DNA of 64,000 bases, taken from positions 2,057,104 through 2,121,103 of the forward strand of contig NZ_JABXWR010000001.1 of assembly GCF_013377755.1 (NCBI RefSeq), read 5' to 3'. Below are positions 8,809 to 16,212 of the stretch, one piece after another (positions within the stretch are counted from its first letter, which is position 1; each line of letters begins with the position of its first letter). Below the pieces are notes generated by a model that had not been told where the DNA came from, made no database searches, and saw nothing but the letters and a program-made list of their open reading frames with translations. The position numbers and the translations under genes were made by a program. The stretch comes from Methanofollis tationis. Lineage in GTDB: Archaea; Halobacteriota; Methanomicrobia; Methanomicrobiales; Methanofollaceae.

Positions 8809-8834
8809 CTCTGGCGCGCCACGTTCCTGCGGGA

Positions 8835-9131
8835 ATGCTCATGCCACGAAATACTCCTGGTGACGAATTGTGTTCGCCCGACGGCCTGCCGTGCAGGTGC
8901 AGCGCCGAATCGCTCTGCACGGTTGAGGCGGTGCTCAGCGTGGACGAACGGGGACAGATGGTGCTCCCCAAAGACGTGCGCGAGAAGGCGGGGATAAGGC
9001 CCGGCGATAAACTCGCCCTGATCTCCTGGGAACGGGACGGGGAGGTCTGCTGCCTGGCGCTGATGAAGACCGGGCGCCTGAGCGGCATGGTGAAGCAGGT
9101 TCTCGGGCCGCTGGTGGACGGGACGGCGTGA
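8835..9131 (+). CDS. hgcC: HgcC-type AbrB-domain protein of the hgcAB cluster
   Basis: Protein of about 98 residues with a cysteine-rich N-terminus (ELCSPDGLPCRCSAESLC) followed by an AbrB/SpoVT swapped-hairpin DNA-binding domain (LSVDERGQMVLPKDVREK, then IRPGDKLALI). AbrB-like proteins of this kind are known next to hgcAB and named HgcC; a regulatory role is presumed and the cysteines could sense metal or redox state. The stop is four bases before the hgcA start. The start is either 8835 or 8841. Confidence 0.75.
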   Translation: MLMPRNTPGDELCSPDGLPCRCSAESLCTVEAVLSVDERGQMVLPKDVREKAGIRPGDKLALISWERDGEVCCLALMKTGRLSGMVKQVLGPLVDGTA

Positions 9132-9135
9132 GGGG

Positions 9136-10176
9136 GTGGCGCAGACGGATTGCGATTGCTGCCCGGAGAGCGCCCCGTGTGACTGCACGCAGGTGGTCGC
9201 GGAGGTCAGGACGACGGACAGCCTGATCACGCTCGCCCACCGCCTCGACCACGCCCTGGCGCGCTGGGGCGTGGACCGGATGGGTCACCGGGTGGAGCCC
9301 GGGCTGTACAGCCTCGGCCGCCCCACGCCGGCGTCGCCGGTCTTTGTCTCGGCGAACTACACCCTGAGTTTTGACGCCCTGAGGTCTGCCCTGGCCGGCC
9401 ATGACGGGTATATCCTGGTGCTGGACACCCGCGGGATCAATGTCTGGTGTGCCGCGGGCAAGGGGACGTTCGGGACCGACGAGGTGGTCGGGCAGATCGC
9501 ACGCACCGGGCTTTCGTCGGTGGTGGCACACCGGACGCTTATTCTTCCGCAGCTCGGCGCCCCCGGGATCTCGGGCCACGAGGTGCTGCGGCGCTCAGGT
9601 TTCCGGGTGACCTTTGGGCCGGTCCGGGCCGCCGATCTCCCGGCGTTCCTGGCTGCAGGGACCGCCACTCCTGAGATGCGCCGCGTCCGCTTCCCGTTCG
9701 CCGACCGCATCGTGCTGGCGCCGATGGAACTGGTCCATGCGGCGCTGCCCACCCTCGCCGGCGCCGTCCTCCTCTATCTCCTCGCGGGGATGCCGGCGGC
9801 GCTTGGAGCGGTCGCCGCCGTCCTTGCCGGGACGGTGCTCTTCCCGGCCCTGCTGCCCTTCATCCCGACCCGGGACTTCAGCACGAAAGGGCTCATTCTG
9901 GGCGGTGTCGTCGCCCTGCCCTTTGCGTGGGCCGTCTCCGGCGATCCGGCTCTGCCCGGGTGGGCGAACGCCCTTCTGGCCCTTGCGCCCCTGCTCCTCA
10001 TGCCGGCCGTGACCGCATACCTCGCCCTCAACTTCACGGGCTCGACGCCGTTCACCTCGCGGACCGGCGTGAAACGGGAGATCTTCAGGTACGTGCCGGT
10101 CATGGCGGCGATGACGCTCTCTGGCGTCGTCCTGGTCCTGCTGCTGGCCGCCGCCCGCCTGACGGGGGCGATCTGA
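9136..10176 (+). CDS. hgcA: Mercury methylation corrinoid protein HgcA
   Basis: Membrane-bound corrinoid protein that transfers a methyl group to Hg(II). The diagnostic cap-helix motif NVWCAAGK is present with the cobalt-coordinating Cys105 in a CdhD-like N-terminal domain. Five hydrophobic helices follow between about residues 196 and 343, the expected HgcA topology. The 346 residues are within family range. Translation starts at GTG 9136, with GAGGGG immediately upstream. It ends at TGA 10174-10176, directly followed in the same frame by hgcB. HgcA needs HgcB for activity. Confidence 0.95.
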   Translation: MAQTDCDCCPESAPCDCTQVVAEVRTTDSLITLAHRLDHALARWGVDRMGHRVEPGLYSLGRPTPASPVFVSANYTLSFDALRSALAGHDGYILVLDTRGINVWCAAGKGTFGTDEVVGQIARTGLSSVVAHRTLILPQLGAPGISGHEVLRRSGFRVTFGPVRAADLPAFLAAGTATPEMRRVRFPFADRIVLAPMELVHAALPTLAGAVLLYLLAGMPAALGAVAAVLAGTVLFPALLPFIPTRDFSTKGLILGGVVALPFAWAVSGDPALPGWANALLALAPLLLMPAVTAYLALNFTGSTPFTSRTGVKREIFRYVPVMAAMTLSGVVLVLLLAAARLTGAI

Positions 10177-10509
10177 GCGTTCGACTCGTACGGAGAGAAC
10201 ACGCTCAGGTACCACCCGGAGCGCTGCTTCAACTGCCGGCGGTGCATTGAGGTCTGCCCCCATGGCGTCTTTGCCGCCGGCGACCGCCGCGTAGCGTGCG
10301 TCAGCCCGGAGAGGTGCATGGAGTGCGGGGCGTGCGCCCGGAACTGCCCGGTGCAGGCGATCGAGGTGGAGAGCGGGGTCGGGTGCGCCTGGGCGATGAT
10401 CGGGGCGGCCCTGCGGGGGAAGGATATGGACAGCGGTGTCTGCGGGTGCGGGGATGGGGCGTGCTGCGGTGGCGGCCAGGAGGAGCCCTCCTGCTGCGGT
10501 GAGCGGTGA
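10177..10509 (+). CDS. hgcB: HgcB ferredoxin, lacks a canonical start codon
   Basis: Ferredoxin partner of HgcA, thought to reduce its corrinoid and perhaps hand over mercury. Two [4Fe-4S] motifs are present (CFNCRRCIEVCPHGVF and CMECGACARNCP), followed by a cysteine-rich tail with vicinal pairs (ACCGGG, SCCGER). The reading frame is that of hgcA, separated only by TGA at 10174-10176. From there to the second ferredoxin motif there is no ATG, GTG or TTG; the first ATG (10318) would remove a whole cluster. Candidates are readthrough, an ACG start at 10201 behind GGAGAG, or a small deletion that removed the start. Product identity is clear; expression is uncertain. Confidence 0.85.
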   Translation, partial: AFDSYGENTLRYHPERCFNCRRCIEVCPHGVFAAGDRRVACVSPERCMECGACARNCPVQAIEVESGVGCAWAMIGAALRGKDMDSGVCGCGDGACCGGGQEEPSCCGER

Positions 10510-10516
10510 AAAGAGA

Positions 10517-10903
10517 TCAGAATTGTTTTTCCAGGATCATCATCTGCGTCCCGTCGGTGAACGAGGCCGCGAGCACGATCCGCTGCCCGGCGACGCTGCT
10601 CGTCGAGGTCGCAACGGCGCCGGCCGAGGGCGAGGCGCTGAATAGGTGCTCGGCCGTGCCGTCCTGGTAGACGAGGGAGATCCCGGTGACGGTCTTGAGG
10701 TCCTCCCCGCCCTGGATGGTGAAGGTCGCCGTCCCGTCGTCGTTTTTCTCGCCGACGACGCTCACGAACTTCATCGTCTGGAGGTCGCCGGTCATGCTCA
10801 GGACGGTGCTGGCGGTGACGGCGGCGAGGATGACGGCGAGGGCGACCATCAGGATGACGCCGAGGACCTGGGAGACCGCTTCTTCAGGGTGGTGCCGGTT
10901 CAT
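10517..10903 (-). CDS. Archaeal type IV pilin-like protein
   Basis: Secreted or pilus-forming protein of 128 residues with a class III signal peptide. The N-terminus has a short charged leader and EEAVSQVLGVILMVALAV, a hydrophobic helix typical of the archaeal pilin N-terminal domain; prepilin peptidase would cut just before the helix. The remainder is a polar, Thr/Ser-rich beta-type domain. A similar gene is at 17817-18212. It is convergent with hgcB. Confidence 0.85.
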   Translation of the reverse strand: MNRHHPEEAVSQVLGVILMVALAVILAAVTASTVLSMTGDLQTMKFVSVVGEKNDDGTATFTIQGGEDLKTVTGISLVYQDGTAEHLFSASPSAGAVATSTSSVAGQRIVLAASFTDGTQMMILEKQF

Positions 10904-10970
10904 CTGCAGTTTTCTGGTGGGAGGGCGGGCGTATCTATAGGTGTCGATCTGCGTCCATAGAGGGGCCGTT

Positions 10971-11165
10971 TCAGTCTGGTCCCCGTATCATTTTCTGTGC
11001 CCCTGCACGTTCGAGGGGCTCTTCGTCGTCGGCTTCATGGATGAACTGCGCAAAACCGTAGTCTTCGAGAATGGATTCGATCTGTTCGAAGGTCGAGAGG
11101 TCGATGATGACGCCGACCGGTGTGTTTTCTTCGGCGATTACGTACTGATGTTTGATATTAGACAC
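10971..11165 (-). CDS. RelB/Phd-like antitoxin, orphan
   Basis: Protein of 64 residues closely similar to the antitoxin at 19674-19880: both contain TPVGVIIDxxTFExIESILEDYG and FIHEADDEEPL. GTG at 11165 is chosen because GGGGAGG lies five bases upstream and the resulting N-terminus matches the paralogue. The C-terminus differs (AGAQKMIRGPD instead of a lysine-rich end), and no RelE-type toxin follows, so this is an orphan copy with a probably decayed toxin-binding tail. Confidence 0.7.
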   Translation of the reverse strand: MSNIKHQYVIAEENTPVGVIIDLSTFEQIESILEDYGFAQFIHEADDEEPLERAGAQKMIRGPD

Positions 11166-11201
11166 CTGCACCTCCCCGTTGCGCACACCAGTATATCCCG
11201 T

Positions 11202-11438
11202 CTACGCTATTTCATCCAGGATCTGAAGGAACTGGTCTTTTGTCAGGCCGGTCTCTCTGATGATTGTTCGAAGGAGTCCTCTGCCTATTTCTTCCCCTTC
11301 ATGGACCGGAACAACGGTCATGCTTCCATCGGGGTGCTTGAGGATGACGTGACTGCCTCGCTGTCGGATCGGTTCAAAACCCATGTGCTGGAGGGCCAGG
11401 ACGATCGTTCTACCGTCAGCAGCCCTCAACTTCGACAA
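11202..11438 (-). CDS. hicA: HicA-type mRNA interferase toxin
   Basis: HicA/YcfA-family toxin of 78 residues; the family cleaves mRNA with a double-stranded-RNA-binding-like fold and a catalytic His. The motif GFEPIRQRGSHVILKHPDG contains the expected GSH, and GRGLLRTIIRETGLTKDQF is the usual C-terminal helix. It starts at TTG 11438, overlapping the end of hicB by 23 bases, so the pair is translationally coupled with antitoxin first. Confidence 0.88.
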   Translation of the reverse strand: MSKLRAADGRTIVLALQHMGFEPIRQRGSHVILKHPDGSMTVVPVHEGEEIGRGLLRTIIRETGLTKDQFLQILDEIA

Positions 11439-11631
11439 ATTGCACGCCGATAAATTCCCGGTGATCGCCGCTTTCTATGCCGCTCACCTCGATATAGAGG
11501 GTAATCGCCTCTTTTATCCGTTCCATCAGTTCGTCGATGCTTTTCGCCTGTGTGTGACACCCCGGCAGAGCGGGAACGTTTCCGACATAATAGCCGTCTT
11601 CGTCTTTTTCGATCACGACACCGAGCTTCAT
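11416..11631 (-). CDS. hicB: HicB-type antitoxin
   Basis: Short HicB of 71 residues that would bind and neutralise the overlapping HicA. The degenerate RNase H-like core is visible in IEKDEDGYYVGNVPALPGCHTQ followed by the helix SIDELMERIKEAI. It has no separate DNA-binding domain, so autoregulation may rely on the small domain alone or be absent. Confidence 0.88.
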   Translation of the reverse strand: MKLGVVIEKDEDGYYVGNVPALPGCHTQAKSIDELMERIKEAITLYIEVSGIESGDHREFIGVQFVEVEGC

Positions 11632-11752
11632 GGATCGTTCACGTAAGGTTCATCGATATGTTCTCTTATAACAGTATGGTCAGGGCCGCGTCGCTCAGCG
11701 GCCGCCGATGAGGCCGGAGATCTGCAGGCGATGCCGTGACTGTCGTCGTTGA

Positions 11753-12121
11753 TCACAACGCCCGATCCCCTTCGCTCTCAGGTACCATGGCGGCCACCAT
11801 ACGCTCAAGATCATTTATCAAGGGTGGGAGGTCGGATGTTACGGTGTCCCAGACGATATCGTAGTTCACGTCGAAATATCCGTGGATCAAACGGTTTCTC
11901 ATGCCGATCATTGCACTCCAGGGTATTTCGGGGTGTCTCTCGCGAAGATCCGGCGAGATGAGTTTTGCCGCCTCGCCGATGATTTCGAGGAGGCGGACGA
12001 CGGCAAAACCGAGCATCTCGTCCTCTTCCAGGTCTTCGCGTCTGCGGTCTTCAAGGAACAAAACCGCTCATTTCGCGGCATCGAGGGCATGCCTGAGGGG
12101 AACAACGTCATCCTTCTGCAT
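11753..12121 (-). pseudogene. hepT: HepT HEPN toxin with in-frame TGA at codon 18
   Basis: HEPN-domain RNase toxin of the HepT (DUF86) family, paired with the MntA antitoxin upstream. The catalytic RX4HXY motif is intact in RNRLIHGYF, where the Tyr is the residue AMPylated by MntA-type antitoxins. Homologous sequence runs upstream of the visible open frame to an ATG at 12121 overlapping the end of mntA, but codon 18 (12070-12068) is TGA, between LDAAK and AVLF. Either the toxin is inactivated, or translation restarts at TTG 12061, giving 102 residues that keep the active site. A partial second copy lies at 16506-16692. Confidence 0.75.
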
Positions 12122-12419
12122 AGCAGACCTCGGCGGCGGCAAGGACGTCGTCCCTGAAATAGCGGCTCAGATCCTGTGGGGTGAGGAGATCGATCTCCTT
12201 TCCGCCGAAGGCGCGGGAGAGTTCCTCCCGGATCGCAAAGAGCCGAAAGAATCCGGGGGTGTAACCTTCTTCAAACTCCACGAGGCTGTCTATGTCGCTC
12301 TCTGGCCGGAAGTCCTCCCGGAGCACGGACCCGAAGAGGGAGAGTTTCCTGATATGGTGCTTCCTGCAGATCCGCCCGATATCGTCATAGGGGACGGGGA
12401 CGTGCGGCGTGCCGGTCAT
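12108..12419 (-). CDS. mntA: MntA-type minimal nucleotidyltransferase antitoxin
   Basis: Minimal nucleotidyltransferase of 103 residues. The motif GSVLREDFRPESDIDSLVEF gives the GSX10DxD polymerase-beta-type active site that binds ATP and Mg. In characterised MntA-HepT systems it transfers AMP to a HepT tyrosine and blocks toxicity. Its stop overlaps the ancestral hepT start by 14 bases. All catalytic residues appear intact even though hepT carries a nonsense codon. Confidence 0.88.
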   Translation of the reverse strand: MTGTPHVPVPYDDIGRICRKHHIRKLSLFGSVLREDFRPESDIDSLVEFEEGYTPGFFRLFAIREELSRAFGGKEIDLLTPQDLSRYFRDDVLAAAEVCYAEG

Positions 12420-12710
12420 GACGGGTCACCTGTGTTATTCGGGTCGTATCTCCTGATTAATCCTTCGCCGGCGTGATGGCGGCTGTATCGTCCTCCTGTT
12501 CTGTTCGGGAGACGTGGGCATCTGGCCGCCTTCGATCGCACGCGAGGGCAGATCGGTCCACCTTTTCGTGCACCGCTCAGGGTCGCGGTCCCGTTAGATG
12601 GGTGTTGTGTCCCTGCTGTCCCGGGATGCATGATCAGATGGTGGGACCGATATTCTCTGCAAAAAATCGCCTGATTCGCCGGATGCCCCCTATGCTCCGG
12701 GATATTTTTG

Positions 12711-12737
12711 CCTGTCCCGGCTGTCCCGCCTGTCCCG
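12711..12737. repeat. Three tandem CTGTCCCG repeats, 9-bp period
   Basis: CTGTCCCG begins at 12712, 12721 and 12730, a perfect 9-base period, and a related CTGTCCCGGGA occurs near 12617. It may be a regulator site or a remnant of slippage; no coding explanation fits. Confidence 0.6.
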
Positions 12738-12748
12738 GGTAAAATCGA

Positions 12749-12770
12749 GTTCGCACGTTTTTGTGCGAAC
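12749..12770. terminator. 8-bp perfect hairpin with T-rich loop
   Basis: GTTCGCAC (12749-12756) is followed by the loop GTTTTT and its exact complement GTGCGAAC (12763-12770). It is about 75 bases 3' of the hicA gene that ends at 12845 on the minus strand and could be a transcription barrier or an operator. Confidence 0.45.
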
Positions 12771-12844
12771 GTGTCCCTCGCACGCGGGATAAAGGGATCA
12801 TCCCGGGACATTCGATCTTTCAGATCGAAGGGTTCAGTGGCCTG

Positions 12845-13084
12845 CTATCTGCTCTCCAGGGAGGTCCATTCTTCCCGCGAGATCCCGGCATGCTTCAAGA
12901 TCCGCATCAACAGGTCCACACCGATCTCCTTTGTGTGCGGGTTCGGGATGGTGAGGACCAGATCGTCCCTGATCATGAACGGGTGTTTGCCCCCGGAATA
13001 TGGTCCTTCGAATCCGAAATTTCGGAGGTTTCGAACGAGATCACTCCATGATGCCGGCCGGATCGTATGATCCGGCATCGGCAT
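12845..13084 (-). CDS. hicA: HicA toxin, copy A of a duplicated pair
   Basis: HicA-like protein of 79 residues (77 if the second ATG at 13078 is used). Core segments are WSDLVRNLRNFGFEGP, GGKHPFMIRDDLVLTIP and the C-terminal helix LLMRILKHAGISREEW; the toxin His lies in GKHPF rather than GSH. It overlaps hicB by 44 bases and is almost identical to the gene at 16695-16934, differing at about ten residues, mainly at the C-terminus. Confidence 0.85.
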   Translation of the reverse strand: MPMPDHTIRPASWSDLVRNLRNFGFEGPYSGGKHPFMIRDDLVLTIPNPHTKEIGVDLLMRILKHAGISREEWTSLESR

Positions 13085-13325
13085 CCATCCTGGTGGTCTC
13101 CCGGATGGTGATCCCGTCGATCGGCGGGATGGGCATCCCCCTCCTCAGCCTGATCACGAGCCAGTCGTCGATGACCTCGGCCAGGCGTTCCCGGCACGCT
13201 TCGAGTGTCGTGCCGGTGGCCCAGACTCCAGGCAGTTCGGGAACTTCGCCGTAGTAGGGTTCGTCGTCCTCGATGATCTCGTAGCGGGCATGGTGCATCG
13301 CCGCCGTGATGTACTCGATGATCAT
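13041..13325 (-). CDS. hicB: HicB antitoxin, copy A
   Basis: HicB-like antitoxin of 94 residues that would neutralise the overlapping HicA. The core is IIEDDEPYYGEVPELPGVWA and TLEACRERLAEVIDDW. It ends with about eight residues (YDPAGIME) that are missing from copy B because of a TAC to TAA change there. The start ATG is at 13325. Confidence 0.87.
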   Translation of the reverse strand: MIIEYITAAMHHARYEIIEDDEPYYGEVPELPGVWATGTTLEACRERLAEVIDDWLVIRLRRGMPIPPIDGITIRETTRMDADAGSYDPAGIME

Positions 13326-13442
13326 GTGCGGTCAGGGATGACTTTGGTTCCGGAGGGAGATTAAGGCTTTGTCCGGGGCGGGCTGAGATGGCCCGCATGA
13401 AAGGGTGAAGGACTGTAGCATGAGATCGTCGTTCCACGATTC

Positions 13443-13640
13443 TCAGGAACTATCCGGAGAGGCGGATTCGTCCTCCCCGTCCTTCCCCCTGCCACACAAA
13501 CCACGCCACCGCAAAGACGAGCGGCACCCCGACCGGGACGCACACCCCGGCGGGGCCGTGGAAGAGAGGGCCGTAGTGGGCCACGCAGGAGGCGAGGGAC
13601 GCTGCGCCGGCCCCGGCGACCAGCGGGGCGACGGTGAGGC
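13443..13640 (-). pseudogene. 3' fragment of a membrane-protein gene
   Basis: This fragment translates to the last two hydrophobic segments of the membrane protein encoded at 17293-17778 (shared SCVAHYGPLFHGPAGVCVP and VGVPLVF). The 5' part is absent, and the reading frame shifts near the end so that the shared ending ESxSPDSS falls in another frame. It is the truncated end of duplicated copy 1. Confidence 0.7.
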
Positions 13641-13716
13641 CGGAAGGGTGCAGACAATCCTGTTGTAGCCGTACTGCCAATGCTTATATCGGGTCGGTCC
13701 CAGATATCGCGCTGGT

Positions 13717-13956
13717 ATGAAATTCACCATTATCCTGGAGCGAGACGAAGAGGGGCGGTATGTCGCGGAATGTACCGACCTGCCGGGGTGCATGTCCGAG
13801 GGCGACACCGCCGAGGAGGCGATCCAGCATATCAACGAGGCGATTCCGGGGTGCATCACGTCCCGTCTCAGGGTGGCGGCCGGTTCGGTTCATCTGCCGC
13901 CGGTGGACCGCACGGTCACGATCTCGCTCGACATTTCCGGGCCGACCTATGCCTGA
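13717..13956 (+). CDS. hicB: HicB antitoxin, partner toxin degraded
   Basis: HicB-like protein of 79 residues on the plus strand. The motif ILERDEEGRYVAECTDLPGC and the helix TAEEAIQHINEAI identify the family. Its stop overlaps the ATG of a 33-codon frame that begins like HicA but is broken, so this antitoxin is effectively orphaned. The upstream element GCTTATATCG near 13682 is a good TATA box. Confidence 0.85.
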   Translation: MKFTIILERDEEGRYVAECTDLPGCMSEGDTAEEAIQHINEAIPGCITSRLRVAAGSVHLPPVDRTVTISLDISGPTYA

Positions 13957-14047
13957 ACTGCCCCGTGAATCCGGGGATAAGCATGTTGCCGCCCTGAAAC
14001 GTCGGTGGTCAACCAGGTTTGGGGAAACGACTATCCCCCGCAGGTGA
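13949..14047 (+). pseudogene. hicA remnant
   Basis: The frame starts at ATG 13949, overlapping the hicB stop by 8 bases. Its first residues, MPELPRESGDKHVAALKR, match the N-terminal helix of HicA. The following GFxxxRxRGSH core is missing; TTIPRR and a stop follow, like a HicA C-terminal strand after an internal deletion. It overlaps the 3' end of the convergent DUF4276 gene. Confidence 0.55.
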
Positions 14048-14653
14048 TTGCCGGATGCATGCCTGTATCCCGGTGTAAAACGATTGAAAACTTTTCGACC
14101 GATTTCTTGCCGGGATCATCATTCTGGATATGTTCGATGCAACTTTCGTTTTCTGTTGAGGCCCGGGATACCCGGCCTGTTGAAGTACGTGTTCGAGTGC
14201 CTCCCATGTGTCGGCGATCGCGTCGGGGTCTCGATATTTTTCTCTGGTGCCCAGGGTTGAGGGTATCCCGGGATATGCAGCGGCAAGGGCATCAATGTCA
14301 CCGAAAAACCAGGCTTCAAGTTCTTCTATTGCGATTCTATTTAAAACCTGGAATGTACCGTCATAACGGGGCGAACTCTTTGTTGAGAGTCCTGCCCCTC
14401 CCGCGATCTCTTCCAGTTTCCTTTTTAACAGGATGCAGTCATCGCGATCTCTGTCAACCAGAACAACGATGGTATAGTCTGGCGGGATCCACTTTTTATA
14501 GCCGCGTAATCTCTGGGGTAGTTTGTTTAGAATGTCTTTTTTACCGTTATATGGGTGAATGCCGAACGAATCTTCGTTTCGTATTATGTTCGGGAGGATA
14601 TTTTCCAGCGCGACGCGTGCCGATTCTTCTTCGAGGAGGATTTCAAAATGCAT
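14009..14653 (-). CDS. DUF4276 family protein, partner of AAA ATPase
   Basis: Protein of 214 residues matching the DUF4276 family, thought to have a Toprim-like or nuclease-like fold and usually encoded beside a RecF/OLD-like AAA ATPase, as here. The opening HFEILLEEESARVALENILP and the central VLVDRDRDD and IAIEELEAWFFGD give conserved acidic residues compatible with metal binding. ATG 14653 is chosen because it gives the family N-terminus and lies 16 bases after the ATPase stop. A nuclease or effector role in phage defence is inference. Confidence 0.72.
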   Translation of the reverse strand: MHFEILLEEESARVALENILPNIIRNEDSFGIHPYNGKKDILNKLPQRLRGYKKWIPPDYTIVVLVDRDRDDCILLKRKLEEIAGGAGLSTKSSPRYDGTFQVLNRIAIEELEAWFFGDIDALAAAYPGIPSTLGTREKYRDPDAIADTWEALEHVLQQAGYPGPQQKTKVASNISRMMIPARNRSKSFQSFYTGIQACIRQSPAGDSRFPKPG

Positions 14654-14669
14654 CGGATCACGTTGTATA

Positions 14670-15917
14670 TTACGCCTGTTCGGCCTGCTCAGCATGTTTC
14701 AAGTGGCTCTGGAGCCGTTCTGGATCATCAAACGGAAAATATTCTTCCATCCAGAGATCGCCTAATTTCGCACCCTCTTCGACAAACTCCCTGATCCCTC
14801 TCACGTCCGATGCCCGCCGGGCCTGTGTGTATCCCTGAACATTTCGGTAGAGGACCCAGACCTCGTCTGGAGCGAGAGCGTTCACGAAGATCGGCGAATG
14901 GGTGGTCACCAGCACCTGGGTCCTGGTTGAGGCGGCCCTGAACTCCTCGGCAAGCACCGTAAGATGACGGGGGTGCAGCTGATTCTCAGGCTCTTCGATG
15001 CCGATCAACCGGGGCGGCTCCGGGTCGTTCAACATCGTAAGATAGGCGAGCATCTTCATTGTTCCGTCTGACGCAAATTTTGCAAGCACCGGTTGTTCGA
15101 ACGGGGCGTCTTTTATCTGGATGAGAAGCCTGCCGTCAGCAAGAAGGACTGCATCGACCTTTTCAAGGCGAGGGATCCTCTCGGAGAGGGTGGCGAGAAT
15201 GGTATTAAGCGTGCCCGGGTGCTGCTCCTTGAGGTACTGGATCACGTTGGGTAAGTTGTCACCGATCGAAGAGAGATGTTCCTGGGGGCCGGCCTCAGGC
15301 AGACCTCTCATTGCATCCGCGCTGAGATATGAGAGATACCAGTCTGTGATGAAGCGGCGAAGAGCGCTGACGCGAGGGTGCTTTGCAAGTTGCCCCAGGG
15401 TGTTTACTGCGAGATATTCCGGGGAGTCAAGTGTTTCCTGTCTGCGTTCATCCTTTTCATCGGGTCTTTCACCGGTGATGACTTCGCCGGCGCCGCTCCT
15501 GAAATCAAGAAATTTAAATGGCTTCCCACTACGTTTTCGGCGCCATTGAAGCCACTCCTCGGCGACGTACGGGCCTTTTGTGTCTTCGCCGATTGCGATA
15601 TGATAGGTGATGAGGGGATCGTCTGGCTGCTCTCTGTATTTCAGTTCGATGACGATATCCCCTTCCGATCCCCGTGTTCTGAGCTCTTTGAACCTGCCTC
15701 TTTTATCCCATGCCCTTCGAAGACCGATGGTAAAACATTCCGAGAGGAATGCAAATACATCGAAAATGGTTGATTTTCCGCTCCCGTTGGGACCGAGAAA
15801 TACGGTGAACGGCTGGAGGTCTTTGAGTTCAAGGTCGTGGAGGGCGCGATAATTTTTCACCTTGAGGTATTCTATTCTGGGCGGATGAGGGTAGGAGGGA
15901 TGGTCGGGTGTGTGCAT
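14670..15917 (-). CDS. AAA (AAA_21/RecF-like) ATPase, candidate defence protein
   Basis: SMC/RecF-type ATPase of 415 residues. Visible features are [17 protein letters not shown], the Walker A GPNGSGKS at residues 42-49, a signature-like stretch in the middle, the Walker B region [16 protein letters not shown] and [11 protein letters not shown]. This combination is typical of single-protein OLD-like ATPases and of two-gene defence systems with Toprim, DUF4276 or RloB-like partners. Its neighbour encodes DUF4276. It sits inside the toxin-antitoxin island between duplicated hicBA copies. Confidence 0.82.
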   Translation of the reverse strand: MHTPDHPSYPHPPRIEYLKVKNYRALHDLELKDLQPFTVFLGPNGSGKSTIFDVFAFLSECFTIGLRRAWDKRGRFKELRTRGSEGDIVIELKYREQPDDPLITYHIAIGEDTKGPYVAEEWLQWRRKRSGKPFKFLDFRSGAGEVITGERPDEKDERRQETLDSPEYLAVNTLGQLAKHPRVSALRRFITDWYLSYLSADAMRGLPEAGPQEHLSSIGDNLPNVIQYLKEQHPGTLNTILATLSERIPRLEKVDAVLLADGRLLIQIKDAPFEQPVLAKFASDGTMKMLAYLTMLNDPEPPRLIGIEEPENQLHPRHLTVLAEEFRAASTRTQVLVTTHSPIFVNALAPDEVWVLYRNVQGYTQARRASDVRGIREFVEEGAKLGDLWMEEYFPFDDPERLQSHLKHAEQAEQA

Positions 15918-16212
15918 GGGAACTCCATGGTGTGCGGCGATCGAATGGTCGTCTGGCCGGGATCTTTTGATGGTATCGTTTGGACGTTCTGATAAGAAAC
16001 GATAGTGGAGTTCTTCTGCTAAATAATTTCTGCGTTAATTGCCGCGGCCAGTAAACCTTGTTTTTCGGGTTCGGGCCTTCTCCTCTCCAGCCGGCCCGGC
16101 CGTTTCCAGGATCCTATGACGTCCTGTCTGCCTGGGTGTGGTGCGACCGAATGTGTGGAAGGTCCTGACCCTCCGTTGAGCAGGAGATGAGGGGGAGTTT
16201 CGCCCTGGCCAG
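15918..16212. other. Intergenic stretch upstream of the AAA ATPase
   Basis: About 295 bases with no convincing gene. It should hold the ATPase promoter; AT-rich pieces such as CTAAATAATT near 16020 and TCTGATAAGAAACGATAG near 15990 are candidates. Frames across it give non-protein-like Arg/Pro-rich translations. Confidence 0.5.

Larger units (their letters stand above)
12420..12844. other. Non-coding stretch between mntA and the second hicBA pair
   Basis: These 425 bases contain no convincing gene; the open frames across them have low-complexity translations. The stretch holds the promoter of mntA, tandem CTGTCCCG repeats at 12711-12737 and a strong hairpin at 12749-12770, described separately. 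Confidence 0.6.
12870..13640. repeat. Segmental duplication, copy 1
   Basis: About 770 bases containing most of hicA, all of hicB and the 3' part of a membrane-protein gene match 16720-17490 at a constant offset of 3850 in the same orientation. The match is near-perfect over hicBA and its upstream spacer, and more diverged with small indels inside the membrane gene. Boundaries are by eye. Confidence 0.8.

Noticed and set aside
8763-8834. Upstream ATG of hgcC that would add a hydrophobic leader
   Set aside because: The extra residues are encoded by the AT-rich promoter with repeats and a TATA-like box; an AbrB-type regulator should not carry a membrane leader.
10174-12070. Two in-frame TGA codons (hgcA/hgcB junction and hepT) suggesting TGA recoding or selenocysteine
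   Set aside because: Many genes in the window end in TGA with tight ATGA or GTGA overlaps, no selenocysteine-insertion machinery or structure is evident, and the family alignments do not put Sec at these places. Separate mutations explain both better.
12416-12811. Minus-strand frame of 131 codons
   Set aside because: The translation is Gly/Thr/Arg-rich, spans tandem repeats and a hairpin, and has no ribosome site or relation to neighbours.
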